NCBI GenBank assembly: GCA_022842325.1
Contig: JALHPU010000035.1
Coordinates: 1 to 39,876, forward strand
Reading direction: 5' to 3'
Source of the DNA: Sulfuritalea sp.
GTDB lineage: Bacteria; Pseudomonadota; Gammaproteobacteria; Burkholderiales; Rhodocyclaceae
Length of the DNA: 39,876 bases
This document shows, piece by piece, positions 1-7,224 of this stretch. Below the pieces are notes generated by a model that was not told the origin of the DNA, did no database searches, and worked only from the letters and a program-made list of their open reading frames with translations. The position numbers and the translations under genes are program-made. How positions within the stretch are numbered: position 1 is the stretch's first letter; each line of letters begins with the position of its first letter.

Positions 1-1
1 T

Positions 2-451
2 TCGGTGGAGTTGTTCGTCCAGTCGCTGGTACCCGGCCCTTGGACCATCGCCATTCTGGCAATTCAGCTCTCGGGCATCCTCTCCTGCGAGCAGGCCGAA
101 CAGATCCTCGCCATGAAGCGCGACAACCGGCTCTGTCACGGCGTGGGCAGCTACTGCTCGTCACGCCTGCCGATCATTCGTCTCTGCATCGAGACCACCG
201 AGTCCTACTGCTGTTTCAACTCGCGCCTGGCCCGCATCCTCAACGAGCAGGGACGCGCCCAGTTGGGCCGCGGCTGGGGTGGCGCCAAGAACCCGGACTG
301 CGGCGGCTTCACCGTCGCACAACTGCAGGCACTTGATTTCTCCCGAATGAACCTCGCGGAGTTCTACGCCGAGATCGCACCGACCTTGCCCGACGTGGGC
401 ACCCTGCGCTCCCACGCACAACAAAAAATCAACGGTTACTTCGGTCCATGA
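2..451 (+). CDS. traN: TraN, mating-pair stabilisation protein (C-terminal part, 5' end outside window)
   Basis: This is the C-terminal ~149 residues of an F-type conjugation protein. The frame is open to the left edge, so the start lies outside the window. The segment is cysteine-rich, as expected of TraN, an outer-membrane mating-pair stabilisation protein held by disulfides. The stretch CCFNSRLARILNEQGRAQL, followed by a Cys-Gly-Gly-Phe-Thr segment and LDFSRMNLAEF, is the hallmark TraN C-terminus. Its TGA overlaps the next ATG (ATGA at 448-451), so the following small gene is translationally coupled. The traF, traH and traG genes downstream support the assignment. The N-terminal part cannot be judged. 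Confidence 0.9.
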   Translation, partial: SVELFVQSLVPGPWTIAILAIQLSGILSCEQAEQILAMKRDNRLCHGVGSYCSSRLPIIRLCIETTESYCCFNSRLARILNEQGRAQLGRGWGGAKNPDCGGFTVAQLQALDFSRMNLAEFYAEIAPTLPDVGTLRSHAQQKINGYFGP

Positions 452-819
452 ACTACTCGAAGCTTTTCGTGGTCGGCACCCTCGCGGCTCTGGCTCTCGG
501 CCAGCGTGCATCGGCGAATCCGTCCGCCCGCATTCAGGTGTCCGACATCAAGCCGCTCCTGATCCGCGCGATCGATCAGGGCTCCGCACACGGCGTGCTG
601 GTAGGTGAGGCCGCCACCTATGTCCGACAGAAGTTCGAGTCGACCGCCCCGATCGAGATCGACGTGCGCACGCTGTACGCCCTGCCCCAGACGGGCTGCA
701 GCCGACTCGAAGTGACGACGCGGCAGAAGGACGTGCTGGAGAAAGCGAAGCGCGGTGACAAGGAACTTGTCTACCAGGTGAGCTACTGCCGTGACGGTCG
801 TTTTCCGGAGAAGCGGTAG
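448..819 (+). CDS. small exported protein between traN and traF
   Basis: A 123-residue protein that I do not recognise as a named Tra protein. It begins inside the ATGA overlap with traN and ends 3 bp before traF, so it belongs to the conjugation operon. Residues 1-23 look like a Sec signal peptide: a Lys near the start, a hydrophobic core TLAALALG, and an ASA-type cleavage site before NPSAR. The mature part has two cysteines (QTGC and VSYC) that could form a periplasmic disulfide, perhaps with help from the TraF thioredoxin-like protein next door. It is probably a periplasmic accessory of the mating-pair apparatus. The function is inferred only from position and export signal. Confidence 0.8.
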   Translation: MNYSKLFVVGTLAALALGQRASANPSARIQVSDIKPLLIRAIDQGSAHGVLVGEAATYVRQKFESTAPIEIDVRTLYALPQTGCSRLEVTTRQKDVLEKAKRGDKELVYQVSYCRDGRFPEKR

Positions 820-822
820 AGC

Positions 823-1659
823 GTGATGCGAAACCTCGTCACATTATCGGTCGCCGCACTGTCGCTGGCCATTTTGCCGGTCGCCGCCCTGGCTGCCGAT
901 GAAGCCGTGCCGTCCATCAGCGTCGTCGGCGCGCAGACCGATGCGGAATCGAACGCGACCTACTGGCTGCGCAAGCGCGAGGGGTGGTTCTGGTACCGCG
1001 ACCCGCCCCAGGTCCTGCCTCCGCCGAAGGAATCGCCTGCCTCGCCGATCCGCCCGCCGGAGCTGGTCGGCTTCGAGGCGATGCAAAAGCGTCTCGACGA
1101 CCTGAAGCGCGTTGCCGTGATGAACCCGAGCGATGCGAATCTGCTCGCCTACATGCGCTATCAGCGCTTCGTCATGAACAAGTCGGAGCTGTTCGCGCAG
1201 AACTGGCAGCGCCTCGTCTGGACCGTGCCCGACCTCGACTACGGTCTGACAGGGCGGCCGACCAACTCGATGGCCGTCGCCGCCTTCGACGAGCAGCAGC
1301 GGGATCGGCAGGCACAGACCGTTCGGAACCTGGCCGCAACGCAGGGACTGCTCTTCATCTTCAGAAGCGACTGCCCCTACTGCCATCGCCTCGCCCCCAT
1401 CCTCAAGCGCTTCGAGCAGGAGTTCGGCATGACGGTTTTCGCCGTGAGCCTCGACGGCCGTGGCCTGCCCGACTACCCGAATCCTCAAGCGGACAACGGT
1501 ATCGCCGCGCGCTTGAACAGCACGATCGTGCCGGCGCTCTACCTCACCGCCCCATCCACGCGGCAGATCCGCCCCGTCGGCTTCGGCCTGATGGCGATGA
1601 CGGAGCTGGTCGAGCGCATCGCAGCCCTCGCGCAGGATCCGCGCGAGAACCCGCTGTAG
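823..1659 (+). CDS. traF: TraF, thioredoxin-like conjugal pilus assembly protein
   Basis: A 278-residue periplasmic protein of the F-type type IV secretion system. Residues 1-25 form a signal peptide (AALSLAILPVAALA). The EGWFWYRDPP segment near residues 53-62 and the DLKRVAVMNPSDANLLAYM region are typical of TraF. The C-terminal half is a thioredoxin fold. It keeps a CPYC pair at residues 184-187, so unlike some F-plasmid relatives it could act in disulfide chemistry on Cys-rich partners such as TraN and TraH. The start may be GTG at 823 or the adjacent ATG at 826. It lies 3 bp after the preceding gene and 17 bp before traH. Confidence 0.92.
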   Translation: MMRNLVTLSVAALSLAILPVAALAADEAVPSISVVGAQTDAESNATYWLRKREGWFWYRDPPQVLPPPKESPASPIRPPELVGFEAMQKRLDDLKRVAVMNPSDANLLAYMRYQRFVMNKSELFAQNWQRLVWTVPDLDYGLTGRPTNSMAVAAFDEQQRDRQAQTVRNLAATQGLLFIFRSDCPYCHRLAPILKRFEQEFGMTVFAVSLDGRGLPDYPNPQADNGIAARLNSTIVPALYLTAPSTRQIRPVGFGLMAMTELVERIAALAQDPRENPL

Positions 1660-1676
1660 GAAACCAAGGAAGATCG

Positions 1677-3122
1677 ATGACCACCCGACCGAAACGCTTC
1701 ATGGCCTGCCTGCTCGCGGCAACTCTGGCGACGGCCCCCACCACCAGCCAGTCCGCCAATCTCAATACCGAGATGCAGGCGATGTTCAACGATCTGGGGG
1801 CGCTGGGCAATGTCACCTCGCCCGGCGCCTTCCGTGGCCAGGCGATGAACCTCTACACCGGCGGCGGCCTCATGATGCGCGCGCCGGGACGCAACTACCC
1901 GCTCGTCAATGCCCAGTTGCCGAGCCTGCGGGCGGGATGCGGCGGCATCGATCTCTTCGGCGGGGCCTTCTCCTTCATCAACAAGGCGCAGTTCGTCGCA
2001 CTCCTGCAGAACATCGGCTCCAACGCCATCGGCTACGCTTTCAAGCTCGCCCTGCAGTCGATCTCGCCCGATATCGACAAGCTCCTCACCGAACTGCAGG
2101 ACCAGATGAACAAGATCAACGCCATGAACATCAACTCCTGCGAGGCGGCGCAATCGCTGGTCAACGGCATCGTCGGCGAATACGACAATTCGGTGCAAAG
2201 CGGCTGCGCCAACATCTCCCAGTACCTGGGCAGCGTCACCGACCGGGTCGATGCCCGGCTCTCCTGTGCTACCAACGCCCCGTCGGTAGTCAAGAACGCC
2301 GCCAATTCCGGCGACCCGAATATCCGCAATGCCACCTTCGTCAAGGGCAACGTGATCTGGCTGGCGCTGAACCAGGTGGGTGGCACCATCAGCCAGCAGG
2401 AGAAGGAACTGATCATGAGCGTGATCGGCAGCGTCATCCTCTACCCGCCGGCGGACGATGGCAGCGGCGCGATGCCGCGCTACATCGAGCCGAGCATCGT
2501 CGGCCTGCGTGATCTGTTGCTCGGCAGCGGCGCCTCCGCCACGGAAGGCAATGTCGATATCGAGGTCTACGTCTGCGACGAAGCCGCTGAGTGCCTCAAC
2601 CCCGTGCGCACCACCGTCTCCGCCAAGCCCTTCACGCGCTTGGTGTCCGAGCGATTGCGCCGCCTGTCCGACAACATCGCCACGCGCACGCCGCAAACGC
2701 CTGCTGACATCGGCTTCATCAACAACACCACGGAACCGGTCTACAAGATGCTGGCAGTCGCCAACGCCGTGCCCGGCTCCAACACCGCCGAGACCCTGAT
2801 CGAGACCTACAAGGACGTGATCGCCCTCGACTATGCCGAGACCTTCCTCAGCCGGGCAATTCGCCAGGCATTGAGCGCGCTCTCGCAGACCCTGAAGCGC
2901 ACCGGCGTCGAACAGCAGTACGTGGAGACCTTGCGACAGAACGCGCAGGAGGCCCATCGGCAACTGCTGGCCGAGAAACAGACCGCCTACGCGAAAGTTC
3001 GCTCGGTCTCGTCCATGACGCAGGACCTGCAGACCCTGGAACGGCAACTCTGGAGCTCGATGCCATCGACGGTCAAGGCCATGCTCGATTTCAGCGCCAA
3101 TTCGGGCGCACGCGGTTCCTAG
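1677..3122 (+). CDS. traH: TraH, conjugal pilus assembly protein
   Basis: A 481-residue protein. The open frame extends far upstream inside traF, but the ATG at 1677 is the real start: a good ribosome site (AAGGAAG at 1666-1672) precedes it and a signal peptide follows (MACLLAATLATAPTTSQSA). After cleavage comes a TraH-type N-terminus (NLNTEMQAMFNDLGALGNVT, then GAFRGQAMNLYTGGGLMMR). Conserved cysteines appear in SLRAGCGGIDLFGG and in the NSCEAAQ and SGCANIS segments. The C-terminal third is predicted helical or coiled coil. TraH is a periplasmic or outer-membrane factor for F-pilus assembly. Its place between traF and traG is the standard order. Confidence 0.93.
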   Translation: MTTRPKRFMACLLAATLATAPTTSQSANLNTEMQAMFNDLGALGNVTSPGAFRGQAMNLYTGGGLMMRAPGRNYPLVNAQLPSLRAGCGGIDLFGGAFSFINKAQFVALLQNIGSNAIGYAFKLALQSISPDIDKLLTELQDQMNKINAMNINSCEAAQSLVNGIVGEYDNSVQSGCANISQYLGSVTDRVDARLSCATNAPSVVKNAANSGDPNIRNATFVKGNVIWLALNQVGGTISQQEKELIMSVIGSVILYPPADDGSGAMPRYIEPSIVGLRDLLLGSGASATEGNVDIEVYVCDEAAECLNPVRTTVSAKPFTRLVSERLRRLSDNIATRTPQTPADIGFINNTTEPVYKMLAVANAVPGSNTAETLIETYKDVIALDYAETFLSRAIRQALSALSQTLKRTGVEQQYVETLRQNAQEAHRQLLAEKQTAYAKVRSVSSMTQDLQTLERQLWSSMPSTVKAMLDFSANSGARGS

Positions 3123-3178
3123 CCGACTCACCAAGGTGCGGGCCAAAGTGCGGGCCGTGCCGCCCGGTTCAACCCTCC

Positions 3179-6040
3179 ATGTTTGAAATCTACGCCTACG
3201 GCAACGTCGATACCCTGACCGGCGTGTTCAACGCCATCGCCGCCATCATGGGCGGCGACGACTACTTCGGTCTGGTCAAGACCGTCGCGGTAACCGGGGT
3301 GCTGGTCGCGGCCTTCGCCGGATTGTTCACGCCGGGTCGGTTTCACGGCTGGAGCTGGCTGATCGGCTTCATGCTGCTCTACTACGGTCTCTTCCTGCCC
3401 AGAGCCGATGTGGTGATCGTGGACAAGCTGGGCAGCCAGTCGCCGGTGGTGGTCGGCAATGTCCCCATCGGTGTGGCTTTCTTCGGCCACTACACGAGCA
3501 AGGTGGGCGACGTCATGACGCGGTTCTTCGAGACCGCGTTCCAGGTGATCCCGGCGCCGAATGCACAGCTTCCCAGCGAACTGGCCTACCAGAAGAACGG
3601 GGTGCTGTTCGGCAACCGGCTGATCCAGGCTTCCCGCCGGGCCAACGTCGCCGACCCGCAACTGCGTACCGACCTGATCGCCTACGTCTATAACTGCACC
3701 CTCTACGACCTGCAGGACGGCACCATCGATCCGGGGACCTTTTCCCAGAGCACCGACATCTGGGCACTGATGGGGACGCCCAATCCGGCGCGGTTTTCTA
3801 CATATGGCAACCCGGTGCAGGTCGATACGTGCCCCAACGTCTACACCTACGTCGCCAGCCGCCTGCCGGCCGAAGTCGCCCGCGCCCGCGCGATGCTTGC
3901 GTTTCAATTGAATCCATCGCTCGACCCCACCGCCGCCCAAGGCGTCATCGACAGCCAGATCGAGCAGGCCTACTACAAGACGAAGATTGCGACCGCCGCC
4001 CAGGGATCTGCCGACCTCCTGCGCCAGAACATCATGATCAACCTGATGCAGGATACGAGCAGCATCGTCGGTCAGAAGATCAACGACCCCGCGTCCATCA
4101 TGATCGCTACCTCTCGCGCCAACGCCACGGCCTCGATCAATTCGTCCTTCCTGACCATGGGCAAGGTCGCCGAGCAGGCTCTGCCGCTGGTGCGCAATGT
4201 AATCGAGGCGATCATCTATGCGGTATTCCCGTTCGTGTTTCTGCTGTTCCTGCTGGCGCAAGGGCGAGGCCTCGGACTCGCGCTCAAGAGCTTCGTCCTG
4301 AGTCTGGTCTGGATCCAGCTCTGGCCGCCGCTGTACGCGATCCTCAACTACGTGGCCACGCTGGCCAGCGCCAAGAACCTCGAAGCCGCGGCGCGCATGG
4401 GTGCATCGACCCAAGGCCTGGCCCTCGAAACCGCATCGAGCATCTACCACGGCGCCATCTCCGACCAGGCCGTGGCGGGCTACATGGTGATCTCGATCCC
4501 AATAATCGCCACCGCGATCATCAAGGGCGGCGAAGTCGCCTTCCAGGCAGTCACCGGTGTCGGGCCGATGCAGTCGGCCGTATCGGGAGAGTCGAGTGCG
4601 ACGAGCAAGGGTAATGTCACCCAGGACTCCGTCTCCATCGACCAGCAGCAACTCGCGCCGAATAGGTCCTCTGCGTTCATGTCCACGACGAGCAATGCCC
4701 ACGGCAGCACCATTCAGGGCAGCGGGCCGGATGCCGGCGTCTTCCGCTACCAGGCCACCTTGAGCCGCTTGGCCACGACCTTCACCTTCAGCGAGCGCCA
4801 GGCAACCTCCCTTTCAGAAAACGCCCGCGAATCGGAAACCCTTGCCAAGACGGAACGCGACTCGATGCAGCGCAGCCAGTCCGCTGCTCTCACCAATGCA
4901 CTCGGCATCCAGGACAGTTTCGACCGGTCACAGCAGAGGTCGGGCGCAAGCACCACGTCCGATGGCGGATCCACCTCGACGCAACTCCAGAAACTCAACT
5001 CGGTGGCTCGCGAGGTGAACCGGCGGCTGGGATTGGGTGAAGACTCGATTGTCGGCAAGAGCGTCGTTGCATCCGCTTCAGCCGGTGCCAAGATTCCGCT
5101 AACTGAAATTGGCGGTCAAATGACGCGAGAGGGTCGACACATGGACCAAGAGCGTCTTCAGAGCGCCCACGACTATGCTCGCAAGGCCGTTGAGACATCG
5201 CAGTTGTCAGAAGCCACGGCTCTGGTCAAGGAGTTCCGCTCGTCGGATGCCTACCAGTGGGCACGCGGCAGCCGAACCACTGGCACTTCCGGCTTCGATT
5301 CGTCGTATCGCGAGGCGGTCGATCATCAATCGGCAAGTGAGAACGCCTATGGCCGGTCCAGGGAACTTACACGGGCCGCGCAGTTCATGAGCGAGTGGAG
5401 CAGTGGTGCCCAGACCGATTTCACCAATTACGCCGCGCGACGGCTGTCCGAGCGCGGATTGCTTCGCGAGGACGATCCGATCAAGCTGCAGCGTGCCGTC
5501 ACAGAGATCGCCTTCGGCTACGCGAAAGGCGGTGAAGTCGGCAGTCAGTTCGTCCCCGGAGATAGTCCGTTGGCGCCGAGTAACCCGCTGCCCCAACTTC
5601 TCGGCTGGGGCTCATCGACGCTGCGCGATGACTTCGGCCAAAACGTTGCGTCCAAGAACGTCGATGCGGTGCGAGGTCAGGCGGCGGAGAACGCCGACAC
5701 CATTCGCGATGGCCAATCCCGCCAGCATGCAACGCCAGGACAAGGTGTTGGCAATGACCTCGCAGCACAAGTTCGCGCGAAGGAAAGCGGTGCCGCCACG
5801 ACCATCGATACGCACAAAATAGAAGTCTCCCAGGAGCAAGGAGCCCTTAGCGAGCACTACAACGCGACTGTGCAAGTCGGCAAGGTGAGTCCGAATCACA
5901 CTGGAAACAATGCTGTGTGGGACACCGTTGGTGCGCAGGCTGACAACCGCGCCAAGCTGGGTACGCCACCTGGAAGGTCGGGCATCGGCGAGTGGCACCT
6001 CGACAAAGACGACGTCCCGGCTACCGACCCGAAAACTTGA
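3179..6040 (+). CDS. traG: TraG, mating-pair stabilisation / pilus assembly inner-membrane protein
   Basis: A 953-residue TraG_N-type protein. The N-terminal half is membrane-embedded: hydrophobic segments near residues 32-50 and 58-74, then a group around 335-395 and 430-455 (AVAGYMVISIPIIATAIIKGG). The C-terminal half, from about 480, is hydrophilic and rich in Ser, Thr, Gln and Ala. This matches the periplasmic or recipient-facing region that in F-type systems stabilises mating pairs and takes part in entry exclusion. The start has only a weak ribosome site, but the MFEIYAYGN N-terminus is typical of the family, so it is kept. A 56-bp gap separates it from traH. It is the last clear transfer gene; from here on the cargo is mostly on the other strand. 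Confidence 0.93.
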   Translation: MFEIYAYGNVDTLTGVFNAIAAIMGGDDYFGLVKTVAVTGVLVAAFAGLFTPGRFHGWSWLIGFMLLYYGLFLPRADVVIVDKLGSQSPVVVGNVPIGVAFFGHYTSKVGDVMTRFFETAFQVIPAPNAQLPSELAYQKNGVLFGNRLIQASRRANVADPQLRTDLIAYVYNCTLYDLQDGTIDPGTFSQSTDIWALMGTPNPARFSTYGNPVQVDTCPNVYTYVASRLPAEVARARAMLAFQLNPSLDPTAAQGVIDSQIEQAYYKTKIATAAQGSADLLRQNIMINLMQDTSSIVGQKINDPASIMIATSRANATASINSSFLTMGKVAEQALPLVRNVIEAIIYAVFPFVFLLFLLAQGRGLGLALKSFVLSLVWIQLWPPLYAILNYVATLASAKNLEAAARMGASTQGLALETASSIYHGAISDQAVAGYMVISIPIIATAIIKGGEVAFQAVTGVGPMQSAVSGESSATSKGNVTQDSVSIDQQQLAPNRSSAFMSTTSNAHGSTIQGSGPDAGVFRYQATLSRLATTFTFSERQATSLSENARESETLAKTERDSMQRSQSAALTNALGIQDSFDRSQQRSGASTTSDGGSTSTQLQKLNSVAREVNRRLGLGEDSIVGKSVVASASAGAKIPLTEIGGQMTREGRHMDQERLQSAHDYARKAVETSQLSEATALVKEFRSSDAYQWARGSRTTGTSGFDSSYREAVDHQSASENAYGRSRELTRAAQFMSEWSSGAQTDFTNYAARRLSERGLLREDDPIKLQRAVTEIAFGYAKGGEVGSQFVPGDSPLAPSNPLPQLLGWGSSTLRDDFGQNVASKNVDAVRGQAAENADTIRDGQSRQHATPGQGVGNDLAAQVRAKESGAATTIDTHKIEVSQEQGALSEHYNATVQVGKVSPNHTGNNAVWDTVGAQADNRAKLGTPPGRSGIGEWHLDKDDVPATDPKT

Positions 6041-6156
6041 TCACGGGATGCAGCGGTATCTCCTGATAAGCCTGAGCGGTCTACAAAACCCTGAGACGCT
6101 GGTCGTCCAGCCGATCAACAAAGCATCAACCGGAAAGCAGCAGGAACAGCCGAACT

Positions 6157-6426
6157 TCAGTCGTCGGCCGCACCAATCTCCAAGCTGCCGAGACCGTTTC
6201 CGGTTATGTAGCCGGGCGCGCGATCGCAGTATCGACTTGCCGGGTTCTTCGTCACCATTGGATCGCCATGCAACCAGCCCTTGAAGTCCGGGTCAATGCC
6301 GCAATCCGCTTCCGCGCTCTCACCATCTGGCACCAACGGCGTCGACAAAGCGGCGCGAATCGTGATGGCCAGATTCGACAACCAGTCGGTCAGGTATTGG
6401 GGGAGAGATTTTTGTTCGTCGCTCAT
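6157..6426 (-). CDS. hypothetical small protein downstream of higBA
   Basis: A possible 89-residue protein starting MSDEQKSLPQYLTDWLSNL. I do not recognise it. Its ATG lies 24 bp after the higA stop on the same strand, with a modest GGGCG ribosome-site candidate, so it could be the last gene of the toxin-antitoxin operon. The first 50 residues look like a real amphipathic protein. The tail (after WLHGDPMV) looks less natural and may reflect decay. An overlapping plus-strand frame reads through the same DNA but has no recognisable content. Either a real small gene or a remnant; the region 6041-6156 holds nothing else that I can support. Confidence 0.35.
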   Translation of the reverse strand: MSDEQKSLPQYLTDWLSNLAITIRAALSTPLVPDGESAEADCGIDPDFKGWLHGDPMVTKNPASRYCDRAPGYITGNGLGSLEIGAADD

Positions 6427-6450
6427 GGTATTCGCCCAGTCACGAACCCT

Positions 6451-6789
6451 TCAGGCGGCTCGCGCATGCGGCCCACGGCTCTGGGCTTTCAGACGCTCGG
6501 CAAGCCTCGGAAGACTCCGAATAGCTACCCCTACCTGCTGCTCGGCAATTCGGAGTTCGTACAATTTTTGCAGATTGAGCCAGAATTCGGCGCTGGTCCC
6601 GAAGAAATGCGCCAGGCGCAGCGCACTATCGCCGGTGACGGCGCGCTGACCGTTCAGGATTCCAGTTACCCGGTTGGTCGGCACCTTCAATTGTCGGCCG
6701 AGTTCGGCAGCACTCATGCCGAGTTCGGTGAGCTGTTCGGCGAGATGCTCGCCAGGATGAATTGCACTGCGTGCCATGGTGTTCCTCAT
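6451..6789 (-). CDS. higA: HigA-type antitoxin (XRE helix-turn-helix)
   Basis: A 112-residue antitoxin of the HigA/VapI family. The core IHPGEHLAEQLTELGMSAAELGRQLKV is the usual HigA N-terminus, leading into an XRE helix-turn-helix (SAAELGRQL turn, then PTNRVTGILNGQRAVTGDSALRL). The next segment, FFGTSAEFWLNLQKLYEL, is the family signature. It binds and neutralises the HigB toxin and represses its own promoter. The ATG at 6787-6789 overlaps the higB TGA (ATGA); a second Met four codons later (MARSAIHP, 6777) is an equally likely start. Toxin-first gene order is typical of higBA. Confidence 0.92.
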   Translation of the reverse strand: MRNTMARSAIHPGEHLAEQLTELGMSAAELGRQLKVPTNRVTGILNGQRAVTGDSALRLAHFFGTSAEFWLNLQKLYELRIAEQQVGVAIRSLPRLAERLKAQSRGPHARAA

Positions 6790-7073
6790 CTGTGGTAATC
6801 GACTATCTCGACGTTAACCGGACCAGGCGACCTGCTTGGCCATTCGAAGCAGATTCGCCACTGGTCATTGATCCGGATGCTGTACTGCCCTTTCCGGTCG
6901 CCCTTCAAAGCTTCAAGCCGGTTTCCGGGCAAAACCGCAAGGTCCTGGACCGTAATAGCTGCGTCGAGCTGATCCAGTTTCATCTCCGCCTGCCGTGAAA
7001 ACCCCGCGAACGCTTTTACATACTTGCCTTCGGCGAACTCGCGCGTGCTCCTGTTTCTGTAGCTCACGATCAT
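6786..7073 (-). CDS. higB: HigB/RelE-type mRNA interferase toxin
   Basis: A 95-residue RelE-superfamily toxin of the HigB (plasmid killer) group. The start MIVSYRNRSTREF at 7073 fits family length better than the TTG/ATG codons upstream. Family motifs are visible: the segment DLAVLPGNRLEALKGDRKGQ, then YSIRINDQWRICFEW, the C-terminal core that places basic and aromatic residues in the ribosome-dependent nuclease site, and the ending VEIVDYHR. It cleaves mRNA on the ribosome when HigA is lost and probably helps maintain the mobile element. It is co-translated with higA through a 4-bp overlap. Confidence 0.92.
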   Translation of the reverse strand: MIVSYRNRSTREFAEGKYVKAFAGFSRQAEMKLDQLDAAITVQDLAVLPGNRLEALKGDRKGQYSIRINDQWRICFEWPSRSPGPVNVEIVDYHR

Positions 7074-7097
7074 GCAGCACGGTAGCAAGGATTCGCC

Positions 7098-7114
7098 GTT
7101 ACGTCAAGCGTAAC
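7098..7114. promoter_or_regulatory. candidate HigA operator
   Basis: A perfect inverted repeat, GTTACG-TCAAG-CGTAAC, lies 25 bp upstream of the higB start. Palindromes of this kind in the promoter are the usual autorepression sites of HigA antitoxins. I infer the binding; the symmetry and position are seen directly. Confidence 0.55.
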
Positions 7115-7170
7115 TGCGTTGCTGATCACCTGCGGCCACCGGGCCATAGAGCATGTGAGAACTATGGTGC

Positions 7171-7194
7171 AAAAATCGAGCCGACCAAAGTCGG
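7171..7194 (-). terminator. weak intrinsic terminator after the STAND gene
   Basis: Read on the minus strand, a short stem CCGAC-TTTG-GTCGG (7181-7194) sits about 30 bp after the stop of the phosphoesterase-STAND gene. A T-run (7171-7175) follows it. The stem is only 5 bp, so termination may be partial, but it would separate that gene from higBA. Confidence 0.4.
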
Positions 7195-7224
7195 TCTTGA
7201 AGCGGTACCGCGAGACTCAACGGG

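Noticed and set aside
1539..3146. 535-codon minus-strand frame antisense to traF and traH
   Set aside because: Shadow of traH; no recognisable domain.
3128..4702. 524-codon minus-strand frame antisense to traG
   Set aside because: Rich in Arg, Gly, Asp and His with no fold pattern; the traG frame has clear membrane segments.
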